From RPQJ01 sp041910015 (GTDB lineage Bacteria; Pseudomonadota; Gammaproteobacteria; Steroidobacterales; Steroidobacteraceae): 64,000 nt of DNA. How positions within the stretch are numbered: the stretch's first letter is position 1; the number at the start of each line of letters is the position of its first letter. The notes under the pieces were generated by a model that was not told the DNA's origin, ran no database searches, and saw only the letters and a program-made list of their open reading frames with translations. Position numbers and translations under genes: made by a program. Location: assembly GCA_041910015.1 (NCBI GenBank), contig JAYRRR010000001.1, positions 118,356-182,355 of the forward strand, read 5' to 3'. Positions 1 to 8,913 of the stretch are shown here, piece after piece.

Positions 1-1428
1 CGCCTCGGAAGGCGCGAATCCTTTGCGCAACACCACGAATGCCTTGACGACCTCGCCGCGTTCGGCGTCGGGACCCCCGATCACCGCGCATTCGGTCACC
101 GCCGGATGTTCCTGCAGGGCATTCTCGACCTCAATCGGACCGATGCGATAGCCGGCAGAGCTGATGATGTCGTCCACCCGTCCCTCATAGGAAATGAATC
201 CGTCCTCATCCATCCGCGCGAGATCGCCGGTCAGGAAGTAATCCACCCCCGCGTGTGACGCGCAGGCCCGGGCCGTACGCTCGGGTTCCTCCCAGTAGCC
301 GAGCATGAGCTGCGGATTTGGCAACACGAGGGCGAGCTGTCCTCGCTCTCCCGCGGGTACGGGCCGGCCGTCCGAATCGAGGACAGCCATCCGGCAGCCG
401 GGCAGGGAGCGTCCCATCGAACCCTCCCTGGCGGGCTGACCTGGACGATTGGCCACCGTCATCAACGTCTCGGTCTGACCGTAGGCTTCGAGCAGGGGAA
501 TGCCGGTGAGCGCCTGCCAGCGCCGTGTCACTTCCGGATTCACCGACTCGCCCGCGGATACCGCCAGTCGCAGACGGCCAAGATCGACGCTCGAGAAATC
601 CTCGTCGATCAGGCGCCTGAATTCGGTCGCTGCGCCGCAGAAGACGCTGACCCCGTAACGGGCGATGAGTCGCAGACGTTCCGCCGCGTCAAAGGGCCCG
701 TCGTAGAAGAGCACCGCCGCACCCCGCGACCAGGGGCCGAACAGGATGCTGGTGCCAGCCTTCGACCAACCCGTATCGGCCGTACACCACATGAGGTCAT
801 CGCGGCCCAGATCGAGCCAGTCACGCGCCGAACCACGCCAGCAGTAGATCGCGCGCGAGGCATGCGTCACGCCCTTGGGAAGGCCCGTGGAGCCCGAGGT
901 GAAATAGATGATCGCCGGATCCTCGAGGCCTGTATCGGCGCAGTCGAAGCTCGAGGGCTGGGCATCCAGTGCTGCGTCGAACTCCTGCCATCCATCCGCG
1001 GCGCCCACCGCCACCCGCACCCGCAGGCCGGTCGAACTCGCAAACTTGCCTGCGCTCGCGGCGGTGGTCACCGCCGCGAGCGCGTGCGCCTTCGTTGCCC
1101 GATACAGCACGTCCTTTTCGGTCAGCATCTCGATGCAGGGAACCGGCACGGCTCCAAGCTTGAGACAGCCGACCATCGCGATCTGCCACTGCGGCACGCG
1201 CGGCAACATGACCAGTACGCGATCTCCGCGGCGGACGCCCTCGGCCGTGAGAAAGGCGGCAAACTGGCTGGAACGACGGGAAATCTCGCCGAAGGAGTGG
1301 CGCCGTTCGCAGCCCGCCTGATTGCGCCAGATCAATGCGGGCCTGTCCGGGTCGGAACGCGCGATCGCATCGACGACATCGCGACCGAAATTGAAGGCAT
1401 CGGGCAATTGCCAGTCATCATCGTTCAT
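1..1428 (-). CDS. AMP-forming acyl-CoA synthetase (3' end beyond window)
   Basis: Activates a carboxylic acid to its CoA thioester through an acyl-adenylate. The 476 visible residues start at an ATG (residues MNDDDWQLPD) and run off the left edge, so the C-terminal 60-80 residues with the catalytic Lys are missing. Visible motifs are the P-loop YFTSGSTGLPKG, the A5-type segment LLEAYGQTET, GYWE, and the TGDLARMDEDGFISYEGR hinge region followed by DDIISSAGYRIGPIEVE. These match the medium-chain/acyl ACS branch of the ANL superfamily. It lies 15 bp after the SDR stop and appears to be the last visible gene of the long minus-strand operon. Substrate not deducible; a benzoate-type or medium-chain acid is possible. 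Confidence 0.9.
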   Translation of the reverse strand, partial: MNDDDWQLPDAFNFGRDVVDAIARSDPDRPALIWRNQAGCERRHSFGEISRRSSQFAAFLTAEGVRRGDRVLVMLPRVPQWQIAMVGCLKLGAVPVPCIEMLTEKDVLYRATKAHALAAVTTAASAGKFASSTGLRVRVAVGAADGWQEFDAALDAQPSSFDCADTGLEDPAIIYFTSGSTGLPKGVTHASRAIYCWRGSARDWLDLGRDDLMWCTADTGWSKAGTSILFGPWSRGAAVLFYDGPFDAAERLRLIARYGVSVFCGAATEFRRLIDEDFSSVDLGRLRLAVSAGESVNPEVTRRWQALTGIPLLEAYGQTETLMTVANRPGQPAREGSMGRSLPGCRMAVLDSDGRPVPAGERGQLALVLPNPQLMLGYWEEPERTARACASHAGVDYFLTGDLARMDEDGFISYEGRVDDIISSAGYRIGPIEVENALQEHPAVTECAVIGGPDAERGEVVKAFVVLRKGFAPSEA

Positions 1429-1443
1429 CGGGCACTCCCGTGG

Positions 1444-2217
1444 TCAGGTCGCCGTCCAGCCGCCGTCGACAAGCAGACTGTGACCGGTGACGTACGACGA
1501 AGCATCCGACGCCAGGAAGACCGCCGCGCCCGCCACTTCCTCGAGGCGCCCGAAGCGGCCCATCGGAATGTGGGCCAGCAGGCGCGGCGCAATGTGGTCG
1601 TGGCCCAGCATGCCGGCGGTCAGGTCCGTGGCGACGAACCCGAAGGCGATGGCGTTGACGCGGACGCCGTGCTCCGCCCAGTCGTGCGCGAGCGCCTTTG
1701 TGAGCTGCTCCACGCCGCCCTTGGACGCGCAATAGGGCACCTGGCGTTTCAGGCCGATGTGACCGGCGATGGAACTGACGTTGATGATCGAGCCCCTGCC
1801 CTTCTGCAGCATGAGCCCACCGAGGTCGCGGCAACAGCGGAAGACGCCGGTGAGATTGACTGCCAGAATCTCGTCCCAGGTCTGCATCGTGGCTTTCTCG
1901 ATCGAGCCGTAGTGCGGATCGATCCCGGCGTTGTTGACCAGCACATCGATGCCGCCGAGCTCGCGCGCGATCCAGTCCCGGCCATGGACCACGTCTTCAT
2001 CGGAGCGAACGTCCATCGGCAGCACGTGCACGGATCCGCGAACGCCACGCAGCGCTGCCGCGGTGCGCTCGAGCTTCTCGCGCGAGCGACCACACACCAC
2101 GACGGTCGCGCCGTGCCCTGCCAGCGCCTCGGCGATGGCGCGCCCTATGCCCTGACCTCCGCCCGTGACGACCGCCACCCTGCCATCGAGATCGAACAGC
2201 GTCTTCGGCACGATCAT
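1444..2217 (-). CDS. SDR-family NAD(P)-dependent oxidoreductase
   Basis: Classical short-chain dehydrogenase/reductase of 257 aa, likely oxidising a hydroxyacyl-CoA or alcohol in the pathway. Visible signatures: TGGGQGIG cofactor motif (residues 18-25), NNAG (95-98), catalytic Ser in NVSSIAG (about 148) and YCASK (Tyr162, Lys166). Length is typical of 3-ketoacyl-ACP/CoA reductase-like SDRs. The ATG overlaps the TGA of the upstream acyl-CoA dehydrogenase (ATGA), indicating translational coupling. An Arg at residue 44 in CGRSREKL would favour NADP(H), but this is only a rule of thumb. The exact substrate is unknown. Confidence 0.93.
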   Translation of the reverse strand: MIVPKTLFDLDGRVAVVTGGGQGIGRAIAEALAGHGATVVVCGRSREKLERTAAALRGVRGSVHVLPMDVRSDEDVVHGRDWIARELGGIDVLVNNAGIDPHYGSIEKATMQTWDEILAVNLTGVFRCCRDLGGLMLQKGRGSIINVSSIAGHIGLKRQVPYCASKGGVEQLTKALAHDWAEHGVRVNAIAFGFVATDLTAGMLGHDHIAPRLLAHIPMGRFGRLEEVAGAAVFLASDASSYVTGHSLLVDGGWTAT

Positions 2218-3392
2218 GCCGCTCCGGCGCTCTTCAAGGCAGCCCTGGCGATCACCCAGCGATGCACCTCCGACGGACCGTCGTAGATGCGGAACGCGCG
2301 GATCTCCCTGAACACCTGCTGCACCACCGTATCGCCTGTCAGCCCCTTGCCGCCGAGAATCTGCACGCAGCGGTCCGCCACCCGGTACTGCGCTTCCGAG
2401 CAGAACACTTTCGCGACGCTCGACTCCTGCCGCGCCGACTGGCCCTGATCGAGGAGCCAGGCCGTGCGCCAGATCGCGAGCCGGCTCATCGTCAGATCGA
2501 TCTCGTTGTCCGCCAGCATGAAGCCCACGCCTTCGTGCTCACCGAGCGTCGTGCCGAACGCCCGGCGCTTACCCGCATGGGCGAGCGCGATGTCGTTGGC
2601 GCGGCAGGCCGCACCCTGCCAGCGCATGCAATGCGTCAGGCGCGCCGGCACGAGGCGCACCTGGGCGTACTTCAGCCCCTTGCCGACTTCGCCCAGCACC
2701 TGATCAGCGGGGATGCGACAGTCGGTAAAACTCACGACGCCGTGTCCACCCGTGAAGCTCGAATCGAGGGAATCGATGAGACGTTCGACGCGGATGCCTT
2801 CGACATCCATGTCCGTGAGAAACATCGTCGGTCCGCCGTTCTCGCCTTCCACGTTCGCCATCACGATGGCAAAGCCTGCACCGACCGCTCCCGTGATGAG
2901 CCACTTGAGTCCGTTGACGACGTAGTCGTCGCCCGCACGCCGGGCAGTGGCGCGGAGAAGGCCAGGGTCCGAACCCGCGCCCGGATGGGGCTCGGTCATG
3001 CAGAACACGGAGCGGATCTCGCCGCGGCACAACGGATCGAGCCAGCGCCGCTTGTGCTCCTCGCAGGCAACGACCTCGAGCAGGTGCATGTTGCCTTCGT
3101 CCGGTGCCGCGCAGTGCAACGCGATCGGGCCGAGTGGCGAGTAACCCGCCGCCTCGAACACGACGGCGCGACCGAGATGCGTGAGGCCCAGGCCGCCCCG
3201 GCGCTGCGCGACATGCGGAGCGAACAGGCCGTGCGCGCGGGCGAGATCGTTCAGCTCGCGCCGCAGCTCGTCGTTGGGTCCGTACGCGCCGAGTCGCGGA
3301 TCCTTTTCATATGCAATCACGTGCTCGCGCACGAAACCACGGGTTCGCTCGCCGAGTGCCTGAAGATCCGGAGGTATCGTGAAATCGATCAT
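2214..3392 (-). CDS. acyl-CoA dehydrogenase
   Basis: FAD-dependent alpha,beta-dehydrogenation of an acyl-CoA; 392 aa, normal family length. The start is the ATG giving MIDFTIPPDLQALGER; the frame stays open another 183 codons upstream but that extension is Arg-rich and overlaps the phosphotransferase gene. Visible: CMTEPHPGAGSDPG (flavin-binding segment), NGLKWLITGAVGAGF, and the C-terminal DGPSEVHRWVIAR, which resembles ACAD10/11-type and isovaleryl-type enzymes. It sits 11 bp downstream of a phosphotransferase gene, the gene pair known from ACAD10/11 biology (see findings). Its stop overlaps the SDR start. Confidence 0.93.
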   Translation of the reverse strand: MIDFTIPPDLQALGERTRGFVREHVIAYEKDPRLGAYGPNDELRRELNDLARAHGLFAPHVAQRRGGLGLTHLGRAVVFEAAGYSPLGPIALHCAAPDEGNMHLLEVVACEEHKRRWLDPLCRGEIRSVFCMTEPHPGAGSDPGLLRATARRAGDDYVVNGLKWLITGAVGAGFAIVMANVEGENGGPTMFLTDMDVEGIRVERLIDSLDSSFTGGHGVVSFTDCRIPADQVLGEVGKGLKYAQVRLVPARLTHCMRWQGAACRANDIALAHAGKRRAFGTTLGEHEGVGFMLADNEIDLTMSRLAIWRTAWLLDQGQSARQESSVAKVFCSEAQYRVADRCVQILGGKGLTGDTVVQQVFREIRAFRIYDGPSEVHRWVIARAALKSAGAA

Positions 3393-3403
3393 GTTCTTCC
3401 CAG

Positions 3404-4495
3404 TCAGCTGGCGGCGCCGCGCATGACCTCGTGCGCGAACTCGAGGATGCCGTGTCCGAGCTCGCTGAAGCCGGCGTAGCGCTCGTCCGAGGTCGCGCCG
3501 CTGCGGTATCGCGAGTGCAGCTGCAGGAACACGACGCCGAGCTTGAAGAGCGTCAGCACGCGGTAGAAGTGGAAATCCGAGAGATCGCGGCCGGTGAGGG
3601 CCGCATATCCGGACATGACCTGCGCGCGCGAGTGGAAGCCGCCCTCGCCCGTGGGCATCTGCCCAAGTCGCTGCATCGGTTCCGGATCGGACGGCTCCAC
3701 CCAATAACTCAGAAGCGTAGCAAGGTCGTAGAGCGGATCGCCTCGTGTTGCCATGTCCCAGTCGAGCACCGCCCGCGGCTCGAGCGTCTGGGGATCGAGC
3801 ACGACGTTGTCGAGCTTGAAATCGCTGTGCAGGAGCGTCGCCGACTGTTCCGGAGGGATGCGTCCGGCCAGCCAGCCCGCCAGTTCCGCGATCAGCCTGC
3901 GGTCCCCGTCCTGTGCCACAGCCTCGCCGCGTTTGGCCCACCCGCTCGCCGTGCGGGCGAGGAACCCGGCGGGCTTGCCGAAGTCATCGAGACCCACCGC
4001 GCCGGGATCGACGGCGTGCAGGCTCGCAAGCAGGCTCACGAGCATCGTGGAGAGCTGCGCTCCCACGTCCCGTGGCACCAGCCCCGCCGGGAGTTCGTGG
4101 CCGATCACGAGACCCGGGCGGTATTCCATCACGAGGAAGTGCGCACCGAGAACGGATTCGTCGGCGCAGTAATACAGGCTTTGCGGCGCGAGCGGCCAGG
4201 CCTGCCACAGCCTGGACAGTACGCGGTGTTCGCGCGCCATGTCGTTGGCGCCGATCGGTACGACGCCGAAAGGCGGTCGCCTGAGGACGCACGGGCGCCC
4301 GTCCATGTTGACCAGAAAATTCAGGTTTCCGAAGCCACCGCGGAACTGGCGGGGCGGCGAGCCGGGATCGAGCCGATGGCCCTGTCGCGCCAGATGGTCC
4401 GCGAGCCGTGGCCAGTCGAGCGAGGCCGATTCCGCGGGACTGCGCAGGATCGCGTCGATCCCGGCAACGGCGGATGCGGCAATCCCGGCAGACAT
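3404..4495 (-). CDS. aminoglycoside-phosphotransferase-fold kinase, ACAD10/11 N-domain type
   Basis: A 363-aa protein-kinase-like phosphotransferase (APH superfamily). The Brenner-type catalytic loop HSDFKLDN (His223, Asp225, Asn230) and the Mg-binding DWD (245-247) are intact, so it is probably active. Family members associated with acyl-CoA dehydrogenases phosphorylate 4-hydroxyacyl-CoAs before elimination by an ACAD10/11-type enzyme; here the ACAD is the next gene. The ATG lies 4 bp after the amidohydrolase stop, with GAGGGA just before it. The exact acceptor is inferred from context only; antibiotic modification is unlikely in this setting. Confidence 0.85.
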   Translation of the reverse strand: MSAGIAASAVAGIDAILRSPAESASLDWPRLADHLARQGHRLDPGSPPRQFRGGFGNLNFLVNMDGRPCVLRRPPFGVVPIGANDMAREHRVLSRLWQAWPLAPQSLYYCADESVLGAHFLVMEYRPGLVIGHELPAGLVPRDVGAQLSTMLVSLLASLHAVDPGAVGLDDFGKPAGFLARTASGWAKRGEAVAQDGDRRLIAELAGWLAGRIPPEQSATLLHSDFKLDNVVLDPQTLEPRAVLDWDMATRGDPLYDLATLLSYWVEPSDPEPMQRLGQMPTGEGGFHSRAQVMSGYAALTGRDLSDFHFYRVLTLFKLGVVFLQLHSRYRSGATSDERYAGFSELGHGILEFAHEVMRGAAS

Positions 4496-4499
4496 TCCC

Positions 4500-5480
4500 T
4501 CAGGCCTGGCCCCTGGCGCGCTTCCTCGGTTCGATCCCGAGGAGCTTCGCCATGTTCAGCCCGAAGATCTTCGCGCGATCCTCCTCGGTGATGTAGCGAT
4601 AACCCCAGCCGCGATGACCTTCCTCGTCGATCTGGAACGAGTGGAACGGATCGACGCATTCCTTCATCCCGGACCCGTTCGTGTCGCTCCCCCACACGAT
4701 CTTGTCGGCGGTCGCGTACAGCATCGCCTCTCCGATCAGCTCCTGGAAGAACTTGGGACGCCAGGTGGCCGCGGCGTTCAGGAAGCTGACACTGAGGTAG
4801 AGGTTCGGGAAGGTCGCCGCCAGGCAGTTCAGCTCGCGATGATGCGGCCAGCCGAAATGGAAGGCGACGATGCGCAGGTCGTAGAAGTCGTACAGGACGT
4901 CTTCGAGCAGACCCGGGTGGCAGTACTTGTTGCGGGCACCGTAGACGTAGCCCGTTCCCGTGTGCACCTGCATCACCAGGTTCAGCTCCTGTGCCTTCTC
5001 GAAGAACGGCCAGAGGCGCTTGTCGTTGATGTAGGTGTCTTCAGGACAATAGAACTTGAAGACCTTGACCCCGCACTCCTTCGCCATGAAGACCATTTCA
5101 TCGATGGCTTCCTTGACGCCGCGCTGGATGATCGGCCCGAAATTCGGGCACATGATGAAACGGTCGGGATACTGCTGGACCCCAGTCAGCATCCAGGCGT
5201 TGCTCGATATCGGTGTCGTGCCGCCGCTGCAGAAGAGAAAGCTCTCCGGAATGACACAGGCCATGTCCGTGCCGGAGGCGTCCATGTTGCGGATCATCTT
5301 CTCGAACGGAGTTCCGCCGTCGTTCTCCATGGACGGGAATTCCTGGATCACCGGCCGGATGCAGCCCTCCAGCGAGCGCATGAACCGCTGGGTCCCCTGG
5401 TAAGGTGCCAGTTGATGCCACATCGAGGCGTCGATCGGATGCGTCTCGGTGTCAAGAATGAAGTAGTCCTTCTTGGTCAC
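4500..5480 (-). CDS. amidohydrolase-2 family (TIM-barrel) hydrolase/decarboxylase
   Basis: A 326-aa metal-dependent TIM-barrel protein of the ACMSD/resorcylate-decarboxylase type. The start is a GTG (V-T-K-K-D-Y) preceded by AGGAG at 8 nt spacing and overlapping the TGA of the upstream gene as GTGA. The first strand carries DTETHP, an ExH version of the family HxH metal motif; later come FHFGWPHHRE and VWGSDTNGSG with the conserved His and Asp positions. Typical chemistry is non-oxidative decarboxylation or hydrolysis of an activated C-C bond. A second, longer paralogous family member lies at 30200-31516. Substrate unknown. Confidence 0.85.
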   Translation of the reverse strand: MTKKDYFILDTETHPIDASMWHQLAPYQGTQRFMRSLEGCIRPVIQEFPSMENDGGTPFEKMIRNMDASGTDMACVIPESFLFCSGGTTPISSNAWMLTGVQQYPDRFIMCPNFGPIIQRGVKEAIDEMVFMAKECGVKVFKFYCPEDTYINDKRLWPFFEKAQELNLVMQVHTGTGYVYGARNKYCHPGLLEDVLYDFYDLRIVAFHFGWPHHRELNCLAATFPNLYLSVSFLNAAATWRPKFFQELIGEAMLYATADKIVWGSDTNGSGMKECVDPFHSFQIDEEGHRGWGYRYITEEDRAKIFGLNMAKLLGIEPRKRARGQA

Positions 5481-7903
5481 GGTCTCTGCTCCTGGTGCAG
5501 TCCGGCTTCGTGCAGGAGCTTCCAGAGGCGCTGGGGCGAGGCCGGTACCTCGCGCGCCACGGCGCCGGTGGGTGCAAGAGCATCGTTGATGGCGCACATG
5601 ACTGCCGCGGGGGCGGTGTGTAGCGCCCCTTCCCCGCAGCCCTTGGCGCCGAGCGGCGACAGCGGGGACGGCGTCACGAGCGCGGCCTTCTCGGTCATGG
5701 GCACTTCATTTATCGTCGGCAGCAGGTAGTCCATGAAGGTCGTCGAGCCCGGCTGCCCATCCGGGCTGTAGTGGTACTCCTCGAGAAGAGCCGCTGCGAC
5801 ACCCTGGGCCACGCCGCCTTGCGTCATGCCTTCCACCGTGGCCGGGTTCAGGCGTGTACCGCAGTCGTCCACGACGACATACTTCCGGATCTCGACTCGT
5901 CCCGTTTCACGATCGATCTCGACCATGACGACGTGGCAGGCATTGGCTGCCGTCAGATAGCTCTTGGCACGCCCCTGGTCGTCGACTGGCTTGCGATCCT
6001 GAGCCGTCCAGACGCCGGTTGCCTCCAGTCCCATCTCCATGCCGGGAGGCAGCAGGTCGCTGCGCCCGTGGGCGACGCCCGCAACGTCCGCCAGAGTCAC
6101 CTTCGCTTCGGGCATGCCGATGATCTGCACCCTGCCGTCGACGAACTCGAGCTTTTCCACCGGTGTCTGCAGCAGGCCGGCCGCGATCTCGACGATCTTC
6201 TTCCTGAGCTTTCCCGCCGCCAGCATGGTGGCGCCGGCGATGGCGACCCCCAGCCGACTGCCGCCGGGCCCGAAGGAAGGCGGTGCACCGAGGGTGTTCA
6301 CCGACACCACCGCGATGTCGGTCATTTCTGCGCCGAAGTAATCGGCCAGCAGCTGCGCGATCACGGTGTATTGACCCTGGCCCTCACTGGTGAAGCCGAC
6401 GCGCGCCGTGATCCTGCCGAACACGTCGATCGACACCGTGATGCCTTCGGGAACGCCGATGGCCTGCATGCCCACGATGGCATAGGCGTTCCAGTCGAAT
6501 ACGCCGGGTTCCACGGTATTCGCCACGCCGATTCCGACGAGACGCCCTTCTGCCCGCGCGCGCGTCTGTTCCCTGCGCAGTTCCTGGTAATCCGAAATCT
6601 CGAGCGCCCTGTCCAGTGCCGCTTCGTATTCGCCGCTGTCGTATTCGTTGCCGCTGGGAATGGTGTAGGGGAATTGTTCCGGTCGGATGTAGTTCCTGCG
6701 ACGGATCTCGGCCGCATCGAGCCCGAGACCGCGCGCTGCCAGGTCCATCAACTGCTCCAGCACGAAGAAGTGTGGCGGTGGCCCCATGCCACGATAGGCG
6801 CTCGTCGGCGTCTTGTTGCTCAGCACGATGGTGAGGTCGTAGGAGGCGGCCGGTATCGCGTAGCAGCCGGTGAAGGCGCTGAGCGGCTTGCCAGCCCCCA
6901 TGGCGCTGTAGTTCTCGCCGCTCGCCCCGATGTCCTCGATGAGCGTGACGTGGAATCCGGTGACGACACCGTCATTCGTGACCGCAAGCCGAGACTCGTA
7001 ATAGCGATCCCAGGCCTGACCGCAGCCGCTCGTCAGGTATTCCATGCGGTCTTCGATCCACTTGACGGGCCGTCCGCCCGCCTGGCGCGACAGCAGGCTC
7101 GTGATTGCGAGCCCACGCGCGTTTCCCTTGCCGCCAAAGCTGCCACCGCGCTGCGTGCTGTCCAGACTGACTTTGTTGGACGGAATCCCGAGCACCCCGG
7201 CGACACCGATCGCGTACAGCAGGGGTGATTGCGTGGCGCCGCGGATGGCGAGCACGTCGCTCAGCGTGTCCCACTGGCATATGCAGCCGAATGTCTCCAT
7301 GGGATTGGCGCCCATCCGGTTCCAGCGGAAGCGGTTCTGGAAGACGTGATCGGCCTGCGCAAAGGCCTCGGCGACCGGCCCCCACACGAACTGGCGCTGC
7401 AGCACGATATTGCTGCCCAGTTCGTCGATGACGAGCGGGCTGCCCGGCTTCATGGCCTCGAGCGTATCGACCGCGGGCGCCAGCGGCTCGAATTCGATGT
7501 CGATCAGCTCGACGGCATCTTCCGCAACGTGACGACTCACGGCCGCCACGGCCGCCACGGGCTCGCCGACGTAATGCACCTTGTCGACGGCCATGCAGTA
7601 AGACCCGGTGCCCTCGGGAAAGCCACCGGATCGGCTGGTCAACCTGCGGACATCGTTGCCCGTGATGATGGCGACCACACCCGGCAACTGCTCCGCCCTC
7701 GACGTATCGACGCGCAGGATGCGGGCATGCGCGACGCTGCTGTACTTCATCGCACAGTGCAGCATCTCCGGCATCGAGACGTTGTCGATGAATTCGACAC
7801 CCCCCGTGACCAGCGCCACGTCACCGACGCGCTGCACGTCCTTGCCAAGAAAGCGCAGCGAACTGGCCGGTATGTCCTCGAGACGGGGTTCCTGGTGTGT
7901 CAT
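5477..7903 (-). CDS. xanthine-dehydrogenase-family molybdopterin-binding subunit (orphan large subunit)
   Basis: An 808-aa molybdenum hydroxylase large subunit. Visible: GGSFGGKG (around residue 250), SAYRGMGPPP (around 375), and the C-terminal GAKGCGEG containing the catalytic Glu. The SAYRGMG loop is not the AYRCSFR of CO dehydrogenase form I, so a CO dehydrogenase call is not supported. No FAD or 2Fe-2S subunit gene adjoins it, unlike its clear paralogue at 55605-58025. It may borrow those subunits or act as an unusual partnerless protein. The start MTHQEPRLEDIP lies 5 bp after the LLM oxidoreductase stop. A likely role is hydroxylation of an aromatic or alicyclic ring or an acyl-CoA. Confidence 0.9.
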   Translation of the reverse strand: MTHQEPRLEDIPASSLRFLGKDVQRVGDVALVTGGVEFIDNVSMPEMLHCAMKYSSVAHARILRVDTSRAEQLPGVVAIITGNDVRRLTSRSGGFPEGTGSYCMAVDKVHYVGEPVAAVAAVSRHVAEDAVELIDIEFEPLAPAVDTLEAMKPGSPLVIDELGSNIVLQRQFVWGPVAEAFAQADHVFQNRFRWNRMGANPMETFGCICQWDTLSDVLAIRGATQSPLLYAIGVAGVLGIPSNKVSLDSTQRGGSFGGKGNARGLAITSLLSRQAGGRPVKWIEDRMEYLTSGCGQAWDRYYESRLAVTNDGVVTGFHVTLIEDIGASGENYSAMGAGKPLSAFTGCYAIPAASYDLTIVLSNKTPTSAYRGMGPPPHFFVLEQLMDLAARGLGLDAAEIRRRNYIRPEQFPYTIPSGNEYDSGEYEAALDRALEISDYQELRREQTRARAEGRLVGIGVANTVEPGVFDWNAYAIVGMQAIGVPEGITVSIDVFGRITARVGFTSEGQGQYTVIAQLLADYFGAEMTDIAVVSVNTLGAPPSFGPGGSRLGVAIAGATMLAAGKLRKKIVEIAAGLLQTPVEKLEFVDGRVQIIGMPEAKVTLADVAGVAHGRSDLLPPGMEMGLEATGVWTAQDRKPVDDQGRAKSYLTAANACHVVMVEIDRETGRVEIRKYVVVDDCGTRLNPATVEGMTQGGVAQGVAAALLEEYHYSPDGQPGSTTFMDYLLPTINEVPMTEKAALVTPSPLSPLGAKGCGEGALHTAPAAVMCAINDALAPTGAVAREVPASPQRLWKLLHEAGLHQEQRP

Positions 7904-7908
7904 GTGCG

Positions 7909-8829
7909 TCAGGTCCGGTAGAGAGGAATGATTTCCTGCGAAAACCATTTCACCCAGTCGAGGCACTCGTCGTATGACTCCGTCTTCGGCAGGTGGACGA
8001 CCATTCCCGTGGCGCCCGCTTGCTGGAGTCGACCGACCAGATCGACGATTTCCTCCTTGTGTCGCGGGTAGCGCATCCTGTCGAAGTCGAGACGGTCGTC
8101 CTCGGGGATCTCCGCCAGCAGGGTAAACACCTCGAAGGGCCGGCTGCGCGCCTGCATTTCTGGCTGATCGTGTATGTAGGCGACGGCGCCCTTCATTTCC
8201 CGCAGCGTCGTCTGCCAGGGCAGCCATCCGTCGCCGAGCGCGGCGGCTCGGCGCAGCGCCGGCTTCGCATCACCGCCGATGAACAACGGCGGATGCGGCG
8301 ACTGGCAGGGCTTGGGCTCGAAGATCATGTTCTTGAAACTCACGAACTCGCCGTGGAATTCGGGCGTATCGCTGGTCCAGAGCTCCTTCATTGCCTTGAG
8401 GTATTCGTCGCAGATCGCACCGCGCCTGTCGAAGGGCACACCGATGGCCTCGAACTCGCGACGCAGGTGCCCGGCGGCGAGTCCGAGCGCGAGCCGACCG
8501 CCGGAGAGATGGTCGACCGAAGCGATCGCCTTGGCCCAGACCAGCGGGTTGTGATACGGGATGGGACAGATATAGGTCAGCAGGTGGATGCGCTGCGTGG
8601 CCCCTAGTAGGAAGCCCGCTGCGGACACGCCTTCATAGAACTTCGCGCCCATCGAGGGCACGAGCTTGGGGTGCTGCACGATGTGTTCGGCCACCCAGAG
8701 ATAGTCGTACGCGAGGGCATCGACTTCCCGTGCGAAATCCACCGACCTTGCGGCCGGCAGCGTGGCCTCCCATGAACTGGTGAGTGCCTTGTAGAGGATG
8801 TTGGCGGGAAGGCGAATCGCAAATTTCAT
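7909..8829 (-). CDS. LLM-class flavin-dependent oxidoreductase
   Basis: A 306-aa luciferase-like TIM-barrel flavoprotein, beginning MKFAIRLPANILYK. Visible family hallmarks: YDYLWVAEH, LSGGRLALGLAAGH, and IGGDAKPALRRAAALGDGW. Members use FMNH2 or F420; the sequence alone cannot decide. A GTG 42 bp upstream gives an alternative in-frame start, but the ATG matches the usual family N-terminus. A copy of the shared 18-bp palindrome (8863-8880) lies 33 bp upstream, so an internal promoter may start here. One of four LLM proteins in the window. Confidence 0.88.
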   Translation of the reverse strand: MKFAIRLPANILYKALTSSWEATLPAARSVDFAREVDALAYDYLWVAEHIVQHPKLVPSMGAKFYEGVSAAGFLLGATQRIHLLTYICPIPYHNPLVWAKAIASVDHLSGGRLALGLAAGHLRREFEAIGVPFDRRGAICDEYLKAMKELWTSDTPEFHGEFVSFKNMIFEPKPCQSPHPPLFIGGDAKPALRRAAALGDGWLPWQTTLREMKGAVAYIHDQPEMQARSRPFEVFTLLAEIPEDDRLDFDRMRYPRHKEEIVDLVGRLQQAGATGMVVHLPKTESYDECLDWVKWFSQEIIPLYRT

Positions 8830-8862
8830 GAAAAATGCTATGAGCCCCGCTGAAATCGTGAC

Positions 8863-8880
8863 ATCGTCCACATGGATGAT
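8863..8880 (-). promoter_or_regulatory. 18-bp palindromic element, copy 1
   Basis: In the direction of the LLM gene it reads ATCATCCATGTGGACGAT. It matches the right half TGGACGAT of the shared element exactly and the left half with one change in GTC. It lies between the CoA-transferase stop and the LLM start, 33 bp before the ATG. Confidence 0.45.
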
Positions 8881-8913
8881 GTCGCAACGCTGTTCCTGGC
8901 GTCGTCAGGTCCG

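Noticed and set aside
862..2286. Long open frames antisense to the synthetase and SDR genes
   Set aside because: Typical high-GC antisense shadow frames with no family signature or ribosome binding site.
2214..3941. 575-aa reading of the acyl-CoA dehydrogenase frame
   Set aside because: The first 183 residues are Arg-rich, overlap the phosphotransferase gene and match no family; the ATG at 3392 gives the normal N-terminus.
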